A DNA stretch of 64,000 nt from Ipomoea triloba (Eukaryota > Streptophyta > Magnoliopsida > Solanales > Convolvulaceae). Both the position numbers and the translations under genes were made by a program. The notes below the pieces were generated by a model, which saw only the letters and a list, made by a program, of their open reading frames with translations, was not told the DNA's origin and searched no databases. Positions 24,201 through 34,148 of this stretch are shown piece after piece (the first letter of the stretch is position 1; each line of letters starts with the position of its first letter). Location: assembly GCF_003576645.1 (NCBI RefSeq), contig NC_044927.1, forward strand, positions 17,619,485 to 17,683,484, read 5' to 3'.

Positions 24201-25840
24201 ATTGCTAAACTAGATGAGAGATCCAGAAGTGGCAGTTCGGATTGAATTTTGGCATGTAAAAATTCTAATGGTATCTTGAGTAGCTACAACAAGAAAAAGG
24301 GAGTTCTTGGGCATAATGAAATACTCTATATAATACTTGAATAGTAGAACATTTTTCTCTTAAATGGAGTATGATTCTTATGATATCATGACTGGATTAT
24401 ATCCAGTCAGTAATACAATGGTTTTGGTAGGCAGTAAAAGATGAACAATAGAGTCCTGACAACAACAAAGTCCAGATAACCCATTTTATATGCATGTTTA
24501 AAATATTGACAAAACTAAGAACATGATATAAAATCTAGAGTAGTAAATGGTTTGCTTAAATTTGAAAATGCAGCAAAATGTTATACACAAAGTTTTATGA
24601 CATTGGGATATAAATACCAAAGTCTACAAATATAACTTTAGCATTGGCAGAGATAACAAAATCCTGAAACAAAAGTAAAGTAAGGGCAAGAAGATCAGAG
24701 TTAATAGGGGATAGAATGAATGTCAGTGGAAAACGAAAACTAGAGGGGCAGTTTCACAAAAAGTGATTACCAACATGATACAAGTATACAGCAACAGCAG
24801 AATTTAGTTATGGAGGATCTTTTTCTTTCTCTTTTTTGAGCCAGTTTCATCAGCAGTGGTCTAATAAATGATAGGAATTCATTACTTTTACTTTTTTTCT
24901 CATGGCACGTGAAGTCAATTGTACAGAACAATTCAAAGCCAATAAAAGAAAAATGAAATATAAGATGAGACATACCCCAGAAGAAAAACCAAATAAAGAG
25001 CCACTTAATAAATTGATGAATTGGGACTCCTCATTGTATGGATGCAGAATTCTGCCCAATTCCCAGAGAAGAATCTGGCCATATCAGTGTCAAAGAAAAT
25101 AAAGCAGTGGTAATTAGTTTTAGGGGGATGTTTCATCCATTCTCTTTTTCTTTTCACTTGGTTATATAGAAAATAAATTAGATACAAACCAGAGTAACTC
25201 CAAGCAATGCAGCCAAACTAAAACCAACCCCCATGGCAAACCAAGATCTCAAGTACCTGGGAAAGGGAATATTACAAGTTGTGATTGGACATAAAAATAA
25301 GAAGAAGAAAAACATAGTGTAATTGTATATTACCACGCCTGTAAATGGGCAGGTTAATTAATCATACTATTGAGATTATATTTATTAAAATGATCTTCTT
25401 TTCAAAAGTTTGGCAAGATAATTCTAATGTATGATTTTAGTTTATTTAAGCCAATACTCCATAAGAGTTGTACAACCCATAATCATAACAGATACAATAT
25501 TTATAAGAGAACACATTAGCAATTAATCAAAGAGAGAACATAATAGGAATCTGTACGACTGTACCTAGAGTGTCGTCGTCCAAAAAGAAAGAGGGGCTCG
25601 TTCAACATAGAGAACTTGAAGTCACAATACCTATAGGCAATAGAATTTCAGTAGAGAAGACAAGGTAGGAGAAGGGACGGGCAATCAGCGCATGAAGGCC
25701 ACAGCTACAGTGGCTATGAGTGATAAATCTTACAGTGCTTACCAACAAGAAATGGTGTTGGAAAGGCGGCGTGCGCGCAAGGGCAAAAGAGTTTGATTGC
25801 TTTGTCCTCTCCCGCTCCTCCTCACCCTCCTTCCTTCCAT
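18275..25840 (-). CDS. S2P: Site-2 protease (S2P) family intramembrane zinc metalloprotease, ten exons
   Basis: Exons, 5' to 3' on the minus strand: 25840-25743, 25630-25565, 25256-25190, 25074-24976, 21438-21335, 20564-20417, 20318-20238, 20130-19708, 19529-19206, 18430-18275. All introns are GT-AG, all phases agree, and the sum is 1,566 nt (521 residues plus stop). The start MEGRR and LPLRARRLSNTISCW match the plant S2P N terminus as I know it. The zinc motif HELGH is at residues 135-139 and the second metal ligand motif LDG at 474-476. Hydrophobic segments flank both, and a Cys-containing luminal PDZ-like domain fills exon 8. In Arabidopsis, S2P cleaves membrane-bound bZIP factors in the Golgi after S1P during ER stress; the same role is inferred here. 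Intron 4 (about 3.5 kb) hosts a TR-GAG element. This is the only intact host gene seen. Confidence 0.93.
21606..21978 (+). repeat. TR-GAG 5' LTR
   Basis: 373 bp from TGATAGAATA to CTCAAACA. It has an extra duplicated block of about 24 bp (two copies of GGGAATCAGGGGAG) absent from the 3' LTR. A TATAAATA box is at 21808-21815. Confidence 0.88.
21979..23256 (+). pseudogene. gag: Ty3/gypsy-type gag with one frameshift
   Basis: The product would be a capsid/nucleocapsid protein. The first part (ATG at 22002, frame ending 22429) has repeated EKSQEALEKSQEEM coiled-coil heptads and the capsid entry motif WLEIPTFYGTDPVGWLARAD. The frame then shifts by one within the T-run near 22396-22403 and continues as LKVPTAFISMEGPALHWLRW..TWSQFTTKLLEEFG. 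A gypsy-type zinc knuckle CFRCQLPYSPMHVC lies near 23108-23150. After the gag C terminus the sequence runs into the 3' LTR at the point where protease would begin. Confidence 0.85.
23329..23683 (+). repeat. TR-GAG 3' LTR
   Basis: 355 bp, nearly identical to the 5' LTR apart from the missing 24-bp duplication, a CACACAGTAGTA/CAGAT difference near 23540 and a few substitutions. A short purine-rich tract (TAGAGGGTGG) precedes it. Confidence 0.88.
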
Positions 25841-26304
25841 TTGTCGATCCTCACAGCTGAGACACTAAATTAGCGCCAAATGTTTCTGATGTTTCAATCT
25901 CTCTTGTAGAATATACTATACAGTGTTTCGAGAATGTAAGAATCAGTGTAGGGCTTTTCAGTTTTGTGAAGAGCAGGAGCGGACAAGCTCTTGAGCTCGC
26001 TGTCCAGAGCTCGGCTAGTAGTCCACTAGTTTAATAAGGTTTATTTTTAATATATTAAGGGTCGTTTGGTTAAATTATCTTAGGGCTGGAGTGTGTGGTT
26101 GAGTGGGATGAACTCATTCATTCTTAACTAAAGTCTGAATTCTTGGCTTTGGGTATGGAGCAGTATTAAATCTCCACGCTAGCTGTCTCACGGCTAGCTA
26201 TCCCACTCAATAGAGGTGCTTACAATTCAAAAAAATTAGTAATGTTAGATTTTTGTGTTTTGTTGAACTTGAGGTATGTAATACAAACTTGTTAGGAAAC
26301 TAAG
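25841..26304. other. S2P upstream region and repeat R1 copy 2
   Basis: Contains the presumed S2P promoter (read leftward). I see no strong TATA box close to the start codon. The segment 26152-26228 resembles the repeat at 209-280. Confidence 0.5.
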
Positions 26305-27117
26305 GTGGGCCGGTTGCATGCCGAACGGCTCCGTGTGAAGTTGGGATTTGAAGGCTTGTTTTATGTCGATAGTGTGGGTCTTAGTGGAGGGCTGGCTTTA
26401 TTTTGGAGGAGAAATAATACTGCCAGGCTGCTCAGCTATTCGAGAAATCATATAGATATTGAGGTGAGTGTTATGGGACTGGGTGAATGGAGTATGACGT
26501 GCTACTATGGTTTTCCGGAACATGGTCGTAGAAGTGCCTCGTGGGATCTTCTGCGAACTCTAGCTGACAAATCTACTCTACCGTGGGTGGTGTTAGGTGA
26601 CTTCAACGACCTCCTCTTCCAACACGAAAAACGTGGGGGCAATCCGCATCCGAACAACCTGCTTCGTGGTTTCGGGGAGGCCATGGATGACTGTAGGTTA
26701 GTCCAGTTGTCAATGCAGGGCTATCAGTTCACATGGGAGAGAGGCAGGGGCTCTGAGGAGTGGATGGAGGAGCGCCTGGATAAAGTTCTTGCACGAGCTG
26801 ATTGGTGCAACTCTTTACCGAAGGCCAGTGTGTCTAACATTCTGACTCGCACGTCTGATCATACAACCCTCTTTCTAGGGGTTAAGGGGTGTGGGCGGTT
26901 TGATGGAAGTTCTAGCAAGCGGTTCAAATTTGAAATGGCATGGGTGCATGATGAGGGCTGTAGAAAGCAGGTGGAGGATGCGTGGCAGGTGGGCAGAGCC
27001 GCTGGTCTGTTAGGCTGTCTCCAGCATTGTGGGGATCGACTTCTCAGATGGGGGGTGATCATTTCCACAAGCTCGGTGGCAAGATCAAGAAGCTCCGATG
27101 TGAACAAGCACAGTTGA
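26305..27117 (+). pseudogene. LINE ORF2 endonuclease domain (APE type), N-terminally truncated
   Basis: This domain nicks target DNA for target-primed reverse transcription. Visible motifs are WVVLGDFNDLL (about residue 94), ERLDKVLARADWC and TRTSDHTTL, the catalytic D/N, D and SDH blocks of the endonuclease/exonuclease/phosphatase family. The N-terminal strand with the metal-binding Asn and Glu is missing, so it cannot be active. The frame continues past the domain but becomes unrelated after about 27000, where the true frame moves to the one beginning near 26982. Confidence 0.85.
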
Positions 27118-28643
27118 GAGGCCGGCTGGACCACGTTTCTTTACAGAGATACCAGCACCTTGAAACTGCGTTGTGCTAGTTGGAGACTCAAGAGGATGCG
27201 TTCTGGAGGCAGAGGGCCAAACAACACTAGCTGAGAGGCGCGGATGCTAATACTAAATTCTTCCACAAGTATGCCTCTGCTCGTAAAAAGAAGAATACTC
27301 TTACTAGGTTAAGGAATGATTTAGGTGTATGGGTGGAGCATGATGAGTTGAATGCTGTTGTGATTAATTACTTCCATGATATTTTTGCTTCTGATGTTTC
27401 TGCTACCACTTTGGATTCTTTTACTGCATCTATTACTCCTCGTGTCACTCAAGAACATAATACTGCCCTGCTTAGACCTTTTGAGGTAGAAGAGGTAAAG
27501 TCTGCTTTGTTCTCAATGTTCCCTGATAAGGCCCCAGGGCCAGATGGCATGAATCCGGGGTTCTATAAACACTATTGGGATGTGGTAGGGAGTGATGTTT
27601 CTGCTTTTGTGTTGAACTATTTGAATAGTAGCTCCTTTCCACCTGGCTTGAACGACAAAAATGTAGTCCTGATCCCGAAGAAGCAGTGCCCGGAGTTGGT
27701 GTCTGATCTCCGCCCCATTGCATTATGTAATGTAGTATATAAGATCATGGCTAAGATGGTGGCAAACCGAATGAAGCCGTTATTGGGAGAGATAATCTCT
27801 GACTCCCAGAGTGCGTTCATCCCTAACAGGCTAATTACAGATAATATCCTAATTGCTGCAGAGGTGGGTCACTTTCTGAATAGGAAACACTGTGGAGTGA
27901 TTGGTTGGGGTGCACTCAAGTTAGACATGGCGAAAGCATATGACAGAATGGAGTGGTCTTTTCTCCGTCGGATGCTTTTAGCTTTGGGTTTTACTGTGGA
28001 TTGGGTGAATCTGGTAATGCTTTGTGTTACCGCCGTGTCCTATAATTTCTTGGTAAATGGTAATGTTGCTGGTCAGGTTCGTCCCACACGAGGTATTAGG
28101 CAGGGAGACCCTCTTTCCCCTTATTTATTCATTATTTGTGCTGAGGGCCTCTCTTTGTTGCTGCAGCAGGCTGAGGTTAAGGGTTCTATCCATGGTTGTA
28201 GGGTGGCCAGAGGTGCACCTCCTATTTCACATTTGTTCTTTGCGGATGACAGCTTGTGGTTCTTCATCGATGCAAGCTACCGGCCTCAGACCAGGATTGC
28301 TACGGTTGGTGCGGTTTTGGTGGTGCACGACGGCGGGTTCGTAGCGGGTTTCAATGCGCGGCTTCCCACTTGTTTTTCGCCACTCATGGCGGAATCATTA
28401 GCTTGTAAGGAGGCTTTGTCTTGGCTCAAGGATCGTGGTCTGCCGACTGTGCGCATCTTTACGGACTGTTCCACGCTCAGGGATTTGTTAATCTCGTCTC
28501 ACTCGAATCTTTTGTCATATGTTGGGTATTCGATTGAAGCCTCTAAGGCTCTTATGTTATCTTTTAATTCTTGTTCAATTCATTTAGTTTCTAGATCTCA
28601 TAATATGGCTGCACATACACTAGCAGCAGTGGCTTTCTCTTAG
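27030..28643 (+). pseudogene. LINE reverse transcriptase fused to RNase H
   Basis: A linker (GDHFHKLGGKIKKL..ANTKFFHKYAS) in frame 0 has TAG stops at 27177-27179 and 27228-27230. From 27333 the frame is open for 436 codons. RT blocks are KAPGPDGMNPGFYK, DLRPIALCNVVYK, SDSQSAFIPNRLITDN, LKLDMAKAYDRMEW, GIRQGDPLSPYLF and the catalytic FADD (28239-28250). Directly after FADDSLWFF comes DASYRPQTR, the first strand of an RVT_3-type RNase H, followed by AESLACKEALSWL and FTDC. In intact elements several hundred residues separate these, so an in-frame deletion has joined them. Confidence 0.87.
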
Positions 28644-28730
28644 GAGGCACCTATGTACTGGGATTCAATCCCTCCAAACTCTATTGCTCATTTGATTTAA
28701 TCTACCTTTCAGGTTTGATTTCAAAAAAAA

Positions 28731-28839
28731 GTATAGTAGTTAATTTTCTAAGTAATTAATAATGAAAAATATAATGAAGAGCTTTATTGCAAATGATTAA
28801 AAAAGCTTTATTTTTAAGCTAGTTGACCATTGAACACAC

Positions 28840-28897
<58 letters not shown>
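28731..28897. repeat. TA microsatellite
   Basis: A (TA)n tract occupies about 28846-28900. The rest is AT-rich spacer after the LINE tail. Confidence 0.85.
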
Positions 28898-28906
<9 letters not shown>

Positions 28907-29190
28907 GATATGAGAACAAGTCTATAGGAGGAAACTAAGAACTAATTACAACCTTACATCTTGAAAAATTGAACACACCAGATCATATTTAAAAAAAAAA
29001 CGCGGTGGTAACTTTGTAATTATTACCAACTTTACTATGCAAACGTGAACACTAAAATATGTAATTTTTAGACTTTTTAGGTTTGCACATTTAGTATTAA
29101 CATTTTGCATATTTAGTATTAAAAGTTTAAACTTACAAAAATGCAAAAATACATTGCAATTATGATTTCGATTTTAGAGTTTTATGACTG
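28898..29190. repeat. Dispersed repeat R2, copy B
   Basis: Matches 441-735 over about 290 bp in the same orientation. It begins at the end of a TA microsatellite, as copy A follows a shorter TA tract, which may mark a preferred insertion site or the 5' boundary of the element. Confidence 0.65.
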
Positions 29191-29620
29191 AGTTTTTATT
29201 TTATTTTATTTTATTTGGTCTAGTGGTTCACTTTTTACTACTTAAGGTTAGGATGACTGATTTGTCTAAGGAAAGAAAATTTTGAACGTGAGAAATTTGC
29301 ATTCATATTCTTCTCATTTCATGGGGGAGGGATGTTTTATCTATGTTTTCTAAGATTGCTTGCTATGATCATTTGTTCAACTTTAATTTCATCTAGCACC
29401 TTATAGATTTTGCTTGTTTCATTGGGCATGGGATGTTTATCTGTGTTTTCTAAAATTCTCTGCCATAATCTTTTGTTTAACTTTCCTTCAGTAGATTGTT
29501 AAAAAAAAAAAAAAAACTTTCCTTCAGCAGCTCATAATCTTTCATTCATCTTTGCTCCAACAGTTATACAATCCCTTAGTATTTGCCTAGCTATTTGGAA
29601 AATAAAAATTGTTCAATCAA
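29191..29620. other. Intergenic with a local direct repeat
   Basis: A roughly 110-bp segment is duplicated imperfectly: GGGATGTTTTATCTATGTTTTC at 29330 and GGGATGTTTATCTGTGTTTTC at 29429. A second short repeat, CTTTCCTTCAG, flanks an A-run near 29502-29516. No gene. Confidence 0.55.
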
Positions 29621-31990
29621 ATAATGCTTTGCATGGGGGGTTTGGCCTGCATGTGAAGAATTACTTAATATGAAGTTTGGTTAAAAACATAGTTGTAATT
29701 ACTTTTTATAATTTGGATAGTATACACTGTTGAAAGAGGTTGATGTTATTAGTTTATTGTAAAGTAGGTTTGCAATATTAAAGCTTGAGTAGGTTACTCT
29801 ATCATTATCCCTAGACCTACTCAAGATATGAGATTGACTCTTAGCTTCATTTTGTATTCAATCAACTAAACAAATGGATTACAATTTCTTGAAATATTGT
29901 ATTTTGCAATCAAAACAACGATAGAATAATGCTTTACATGGTTGAGTTTGGCCTGCATGTGAAGAATTACTTATAATGAAATTTGGTTAAAAACTTAGTT
30001 GTAATTACATTTTATAATTTGGACAGTATACACTGTTGAAGGAGGTCGATGTTATTGACTTATTGCAAAGTACCTTTGCAATATTAAAGCTTGAGTAGGT
30101 TTCTCCATTATTCCCCCTACACCTACTCAAGATCTGAGATTGTCTCTTAGTTTCATTTTGTATTCATTCAACTAAACAAATGGATTACTGATAAGTGCAT
30201 ATTTAATCATATTTAATCCCCATATTTAAGCTTATTTGTCCACTAGATTGTATAAATTGTGTTCAGTATAACCTTGATTTTCTTCACTTTGATTAATGTT
30301 TGCAACAATCATCTTATTTGGAATAAAGTAAAGAAAATTAGGCCGTATTGCATTTAATGGGATGATTTAGAGAAATCCTAAGTTTAATTTGTAATTTTCA
30401 TCTTTAATAAGCCATCCTAATGTGTTCAATTGCTAGTAGGAGATATCAGGGAAATCATGAAGACAAGGAGGATCATGAAGGGACAAGAACAAAAATGAGA
30501 AGATGGATGATGATGAATTAAAGTGAAGGACAAAAGCAAAGAAGATTTGGTCCATTTTCATCATTAAAGATCAGGCAATAATGGAATCAAAGAGTGATAT
30601 TTTGAATGGTGATTGATCATATGGATAAACCAAAGCAAAAGTGAAACAAGTGTCTAAAATCTGAAATTTCCGCACAAGTTGTCCACTGTTCGGTATTTTT
30701 ACCATATCTCAGCATAGGAATATCCAAATTGAGTGATCTTTGCACCGTTGGAAAGAAGACTTCAAGGGCAACAACTTTACCAGAAATACAAAATTCATAA
30801 TTCTGAACGGAGAATGGAGAAAAACAGCCCGGAATATGAAGCTGCGTGCAGTGATGTCATTGCTTGCGAAATTTTCCATCTTCTTTCTCATTATGATATG
30901 TGAGGTCATGGGATATGTAATTCCCCATTTCCAAATTCAGATGGAATGTGAGGTCATTGCATATGTAATTGTCCATCTTTGCTCCCTTTTGATGCCTATA
31001 TAAAGCCTTGTAACTCTCAAACTTCAACACACCATTCCTCACCAATTCCTTCTATCTCCTCTCATTCTAGTTTTCATATCTTAGTTTTAGTGTTGTGTTT
31101 TTCTTCAAGCAAGAGTGTAGGAAGAAACTCCAAGAGTTTGGTCTTCAATCCATAAGTTTTCTTGTTCCCTTTATCTCTTTACAATTTATTTACCATGCTT
31201 ATGAATTTAAATATTGTTAGTTTGTTGTATTCCATTATGAATTGTGAGTAGTTGCATTAAGGACTTGAATTAGGGTAGGATTATCTTTATTGATGCTAAG
31301 TTCATGAATATTTCATAAAAGGGAAGGCTTTAATTCAAGAGTTTATTGAAGTATGCATAGATTTAATTGAAATCTTGTTAGTAAATGGTACGTAACATTT
31401 GTTAACTAGCCTTTGGATGATTTCACTTTATAATGGAAGTTATATGTTGAAATCAATCTACTCTTTGCATGCACCCAATTTAATTTACGAAAGTAAAGAA
31501 CATTGTGGTTTTAAATTGCTTATGTCCTCTAAGAACTAGGAATTGATATGTCACGAAAGTGGAGCAATTCCTTGTTCTAATCTTTATCTTTAGTTCATGA
31601 AAATGAAATTTAGATTAAAGATTCTTTTGTGCAATTCATTGAACTCTTAAATTAATTATTTTCCCCAAATCTTGTTATTGCATCTATAAGATAATTCTCC
31701 TTAATTCGAGTCCTATCTTTAATTATCAGAGTTTATACCAATTGTAATATTGCTTTTAATTCTTGATGAACCTGTTATAGCTTGTTAAATATCAACTCAT
31801 ATATGATTGCTTGGATTCTTGTTAAATTTATTCATCTTAATGCCTAAGAATTTAATTGCTATACAAGTACATGCCATAAAACCCAATCCCTTGAGAACGA
31901 TATAATTAACCCACAAATTCACTACACCACTTTACACATCAATTACAATTTCTTGAAATATTGTATTTTGCAATCAAAACAATAATAGAA
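29621..31990. repeat. 305-bp tandem duplication, second copy split by a solo LTR
   Basis: Copy 1 is 29621-29925. Copy 2 is 29926-30188 plus 31942-31990. The copies share blocks such as TTTGGCCTGCATGTGAAGAA, GCAATATTAAAGCTTGAGTA and ACCTACTCAAGAT. The interruption is a single insertion (30189-31941) flanked by ATTAC, so the duplication came first. Confidence 0.8.
30189..31941 (+). mobile_element. Solo LTR of a large LTR retrotransposon
   Basis: A 1,753-bp block from TGATAAGTGC to TTTACACATCA with TG..CA ends and perfect 5-bp flanking duplications ATTAC (30184-30188 and 31942-31946). It has a promoter-like CCTATATAAAGCC near 30996-31008 in the middle and no gag or pol frame, as expected for a solo LTR left by recombination between two LTRs. 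Its length and termini suggest a Ty3/gypsy parent, but no internal sequence is left to prove it. Confidence 0.82.
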
Positions 31991-32079
31991 CAAAACTCAT
32001 ATACTATTTATTGGTTATTCCATTCATTAAAAATAAATTCAATGAATCAAACATAATGATAAGGGATATAACTTATGAC

Positions 32080-32544
32080 CAATGTTGCAAAAATCCCGTC
32101 TAGACATCGATTAATCGATGCCTAGGCGCTAGACACTAGCTAGCCACCTAGCGTATCACTATAATTGGTAGTCTAGGCGGCCGCTAAAATGCCGCCTAGA
32201 CGCTGACTACCTAGGCCTCCTAGGCACTGACTAGGTCGCCTAGTCGATCGATTAGCTATTGTTCTCTTCTTTTTTAAATGGGTTATTTCACTCAAAACGA
32301 CATTGTTTTGAGGAAAATAACCATAAATTGTTCAAACTCTAGATGTTTTTAGGTTAATATTTAATATTTTAGTATTAACTATTAAAGTATTAAATAGTTT
32401 ATAATTATCAAGTCTTAAAAATTTAAACAAATTTTTAAAAAAAAATAAAAAATACACGGTCGCATAGGCGCCGATTAATTTTCGCCTAGGCACTAGGCAC
32501 CTTCCGTGCGCCCAGAGAGTGTCTAGCGATTTTTCCAACCATGA
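32080..32544. mobile_element. MITE with Mutator- or hAT-like ends
   Basis: Imperfect inverted ends: TGTTGCAAAAATCCCGTCTAGAC at left and TGTCTAGCGATTTTTCCAACC at right. The 7-bp sequence TTATGAC flanks both sides (32073-32079 and 32545-32551). The interior is dense in CCTAG/CTAGG blocks (CGCCTAGAC, TAGGCGGCCGC) that can fold back. No transposase. Confidence 0.6.
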
Positions 32545-32551
32545 TTATGAC

Positions 32552-33039
32552 ATATTTATATATTGCAATTATAAAAGAGAAAATATTTGATGCACCGCCG
32601 ATGTATAGGTGATATACAATGATAGTGAATCAGAGCGTGCCACTTTATTAAAATGTAAAGTCAATTTTGATCGAACCTTTTTATGCAAATTATAATAATT
32701 CTTAATATATTATAAAATAGTATTTTCACGTGTGTTTCACACTTTCACTTTCACGTGTGTTTCACACTTTCACTTTCACGTGTGTTTCACACTTTTACGT
32801 GCGTTTCACACTTTTACGTGCGTTTCACAGAATGGATTTGTTATAATATTTTAAGAATATTTAGATTGATATACAAATTTTTTTAAAAGAGAAATGAAAG
32901 TATTATATATGGAAAGATCACCAACAATTTATCAGTTTCAGAATTGATTATAAAAGCTAGTGTATTATAGAACTAGCTAGTGTATTATCCATTCATGCAA
33001 GCAAGTGTATAATTTCAAGAAAATAATTTTATTTTGGGA
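32552..33039. repeat. Intergenic with a CACGTGTGTTTCACACTTT minisatellite
   Basis: About five head-to-tail units of 18-26 bp with core CACGTGTGTTTCACACTTT lie at 32724-32830. The CACGTG/ACGTGCG cores are E-box/G-box-like. The remaining sequence is AT-rich spacer. Confidence 0.75.
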
Positions 33040-33320
33040 TAAACTACAAATAAGCCATCGTACTATTTGGGAACAAGCATTTAGGTCATCGAACGCAAAT
33101 AACCCCCAAATAAGTCACTGAACTCAGAAAACAAAGCAATTAAGCCACTGAAACTAGAAAAAAGAGCAATTAACCCATTTTAAAAATTTCTAGCGACAAC
33201 TTCCGATTTCAGTGGCTTAATTGCTTTGTTTTTCCGAGTTCAGTGGCTTATTTGGGGGTTATTTGAGTTCGATGGCCTAATTACTTGTTCCAAATAGTAC
33301 GGTGACTTATTTGTAGTTTA
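33040..33320. mobile_element. Foldback MITE with about 110-bp inverted arms
   Basis: The left arm begins TAAACTACAAATAAGCCA and the right arm ends TGACTTATTTGTAGTTTA. Pairing continues inward through TAATTGCT/AGCAATTA and the AACTC..GAGTTCAGTGG blocks, so the element is nearly a perfect hairpin of 281 bp. No coding potential. Flanking duplication not clear. Confidence 0.7.
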
Positions 33321-33920
33321 AGAGAGAAAAAGAAGAGTAATTTTTATAATATTTTAAAAATATTTGGATCGATATACAATTATAATTCATAATATATTAT
33401 AAATTAGTATTTTAATTTCACCGTTGCATTGCATATTGTTTGGAATCTAGACCTCAAGACTTGAGGTTGCATCTAGTACAATGGCAAAACATGAAAAAAC
33501 TTTAGTTGATGCTAAGGCTCTTACTAAAACATGCGACAACTACTCGTAGGGCTGTCAAAACGGGCCTAAGCCCGCGGGCCAGCCCGCACCTGCCCCCGCA
33601 GTGGGGCGGGCTAGGGCCACGAAAAAGAAGGCCCGCGCGGGTTGCGGGCCAGCCCGCGGGCCACTTTTTTTTTTTAAATATATATATATAGTTGCCCTAA
33701 TTAGTAATTAACTCATCCCTAAAGAACTCAAAGAGAAGTTGGAAGTGCAGCACTACGACTCTTCGTTTTTACAGAACATGAGGCCAACTTCGCATGAGAT
33801 ACGCACATCGCCTAATAGCTGTGCCGACCGTCATCGACTCATCGCTGTTCTCTACCTCATCGCTCGCTGGTTGCCTCATCGTTGCGTAGCCGTTAACCGC
33901 GCCGCTTCGTTGTAGACTCT

Positions 33921-34148
33921 TATTAGAGAATATTGTGAATAATATTTCCATGCACATATATTTAGTAAATATCTTTTATTTAGGTAATATTCCTTTTGTA
34001 TTTAGCTGGTAATATTTCCTTGTTATATATTACCTTTGAGTTTCCTTCTTTTTAGGATGTTAATATGTATATAATCGTGTCTGGTTAAGCAATGAAAGAC
34101 AAACCTTCTTCTATTCTTCTTTCTGTTTACACTGTGTTTTGTTTATCA
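33921..34148 (+). repeat. copia-2 5' LTR
   Basis: 228 bp, TATTAGAGAATATTG to TTTGTTTATCA. It differs from the 3' LTR by T/G near 33940 and C/T near 34091. Confidence 0.92.

Larger units (their letters stand above)
21439..24975 (-). other. S2P intron 4, enlarged by a retrotransposon
   Basis: The donor GTATGT (24975) and acceptor TGCAG (ending 21439) enclose 3,537 bp, of which 2,078 bp are the inserted TR-GAG element plus one target duplication. A nearby in-frame AG at 21432 could act as an alternative acceptor, but only the 21438 start keeps the frame. Confidence 0.85.
26305..28730 (+). mobile_element. L1-like LINE, 5'-truncated and internally deleted
   Basis: The order endonuclease, reverse transcriptase, RNase H, A-tail (28723-28730) is that of plant L1-type LINEs with a C-terminal RNase H. 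ORF1 and the first part of the endonuclease are absent. There is a frame change around 26950-27050, stops at 27177 and 27228, and a large in-frame deletion after the RT active site near 28265. No convincing target duplication was found. Confidence 0.88.

Noticed and set aside
26280..28745. A target duplication for the LINE (GTATGTAAT versus GTATAGTAGTT)
   Set aside because: Too dissimilar and the truncated 5' edge is not fixed.
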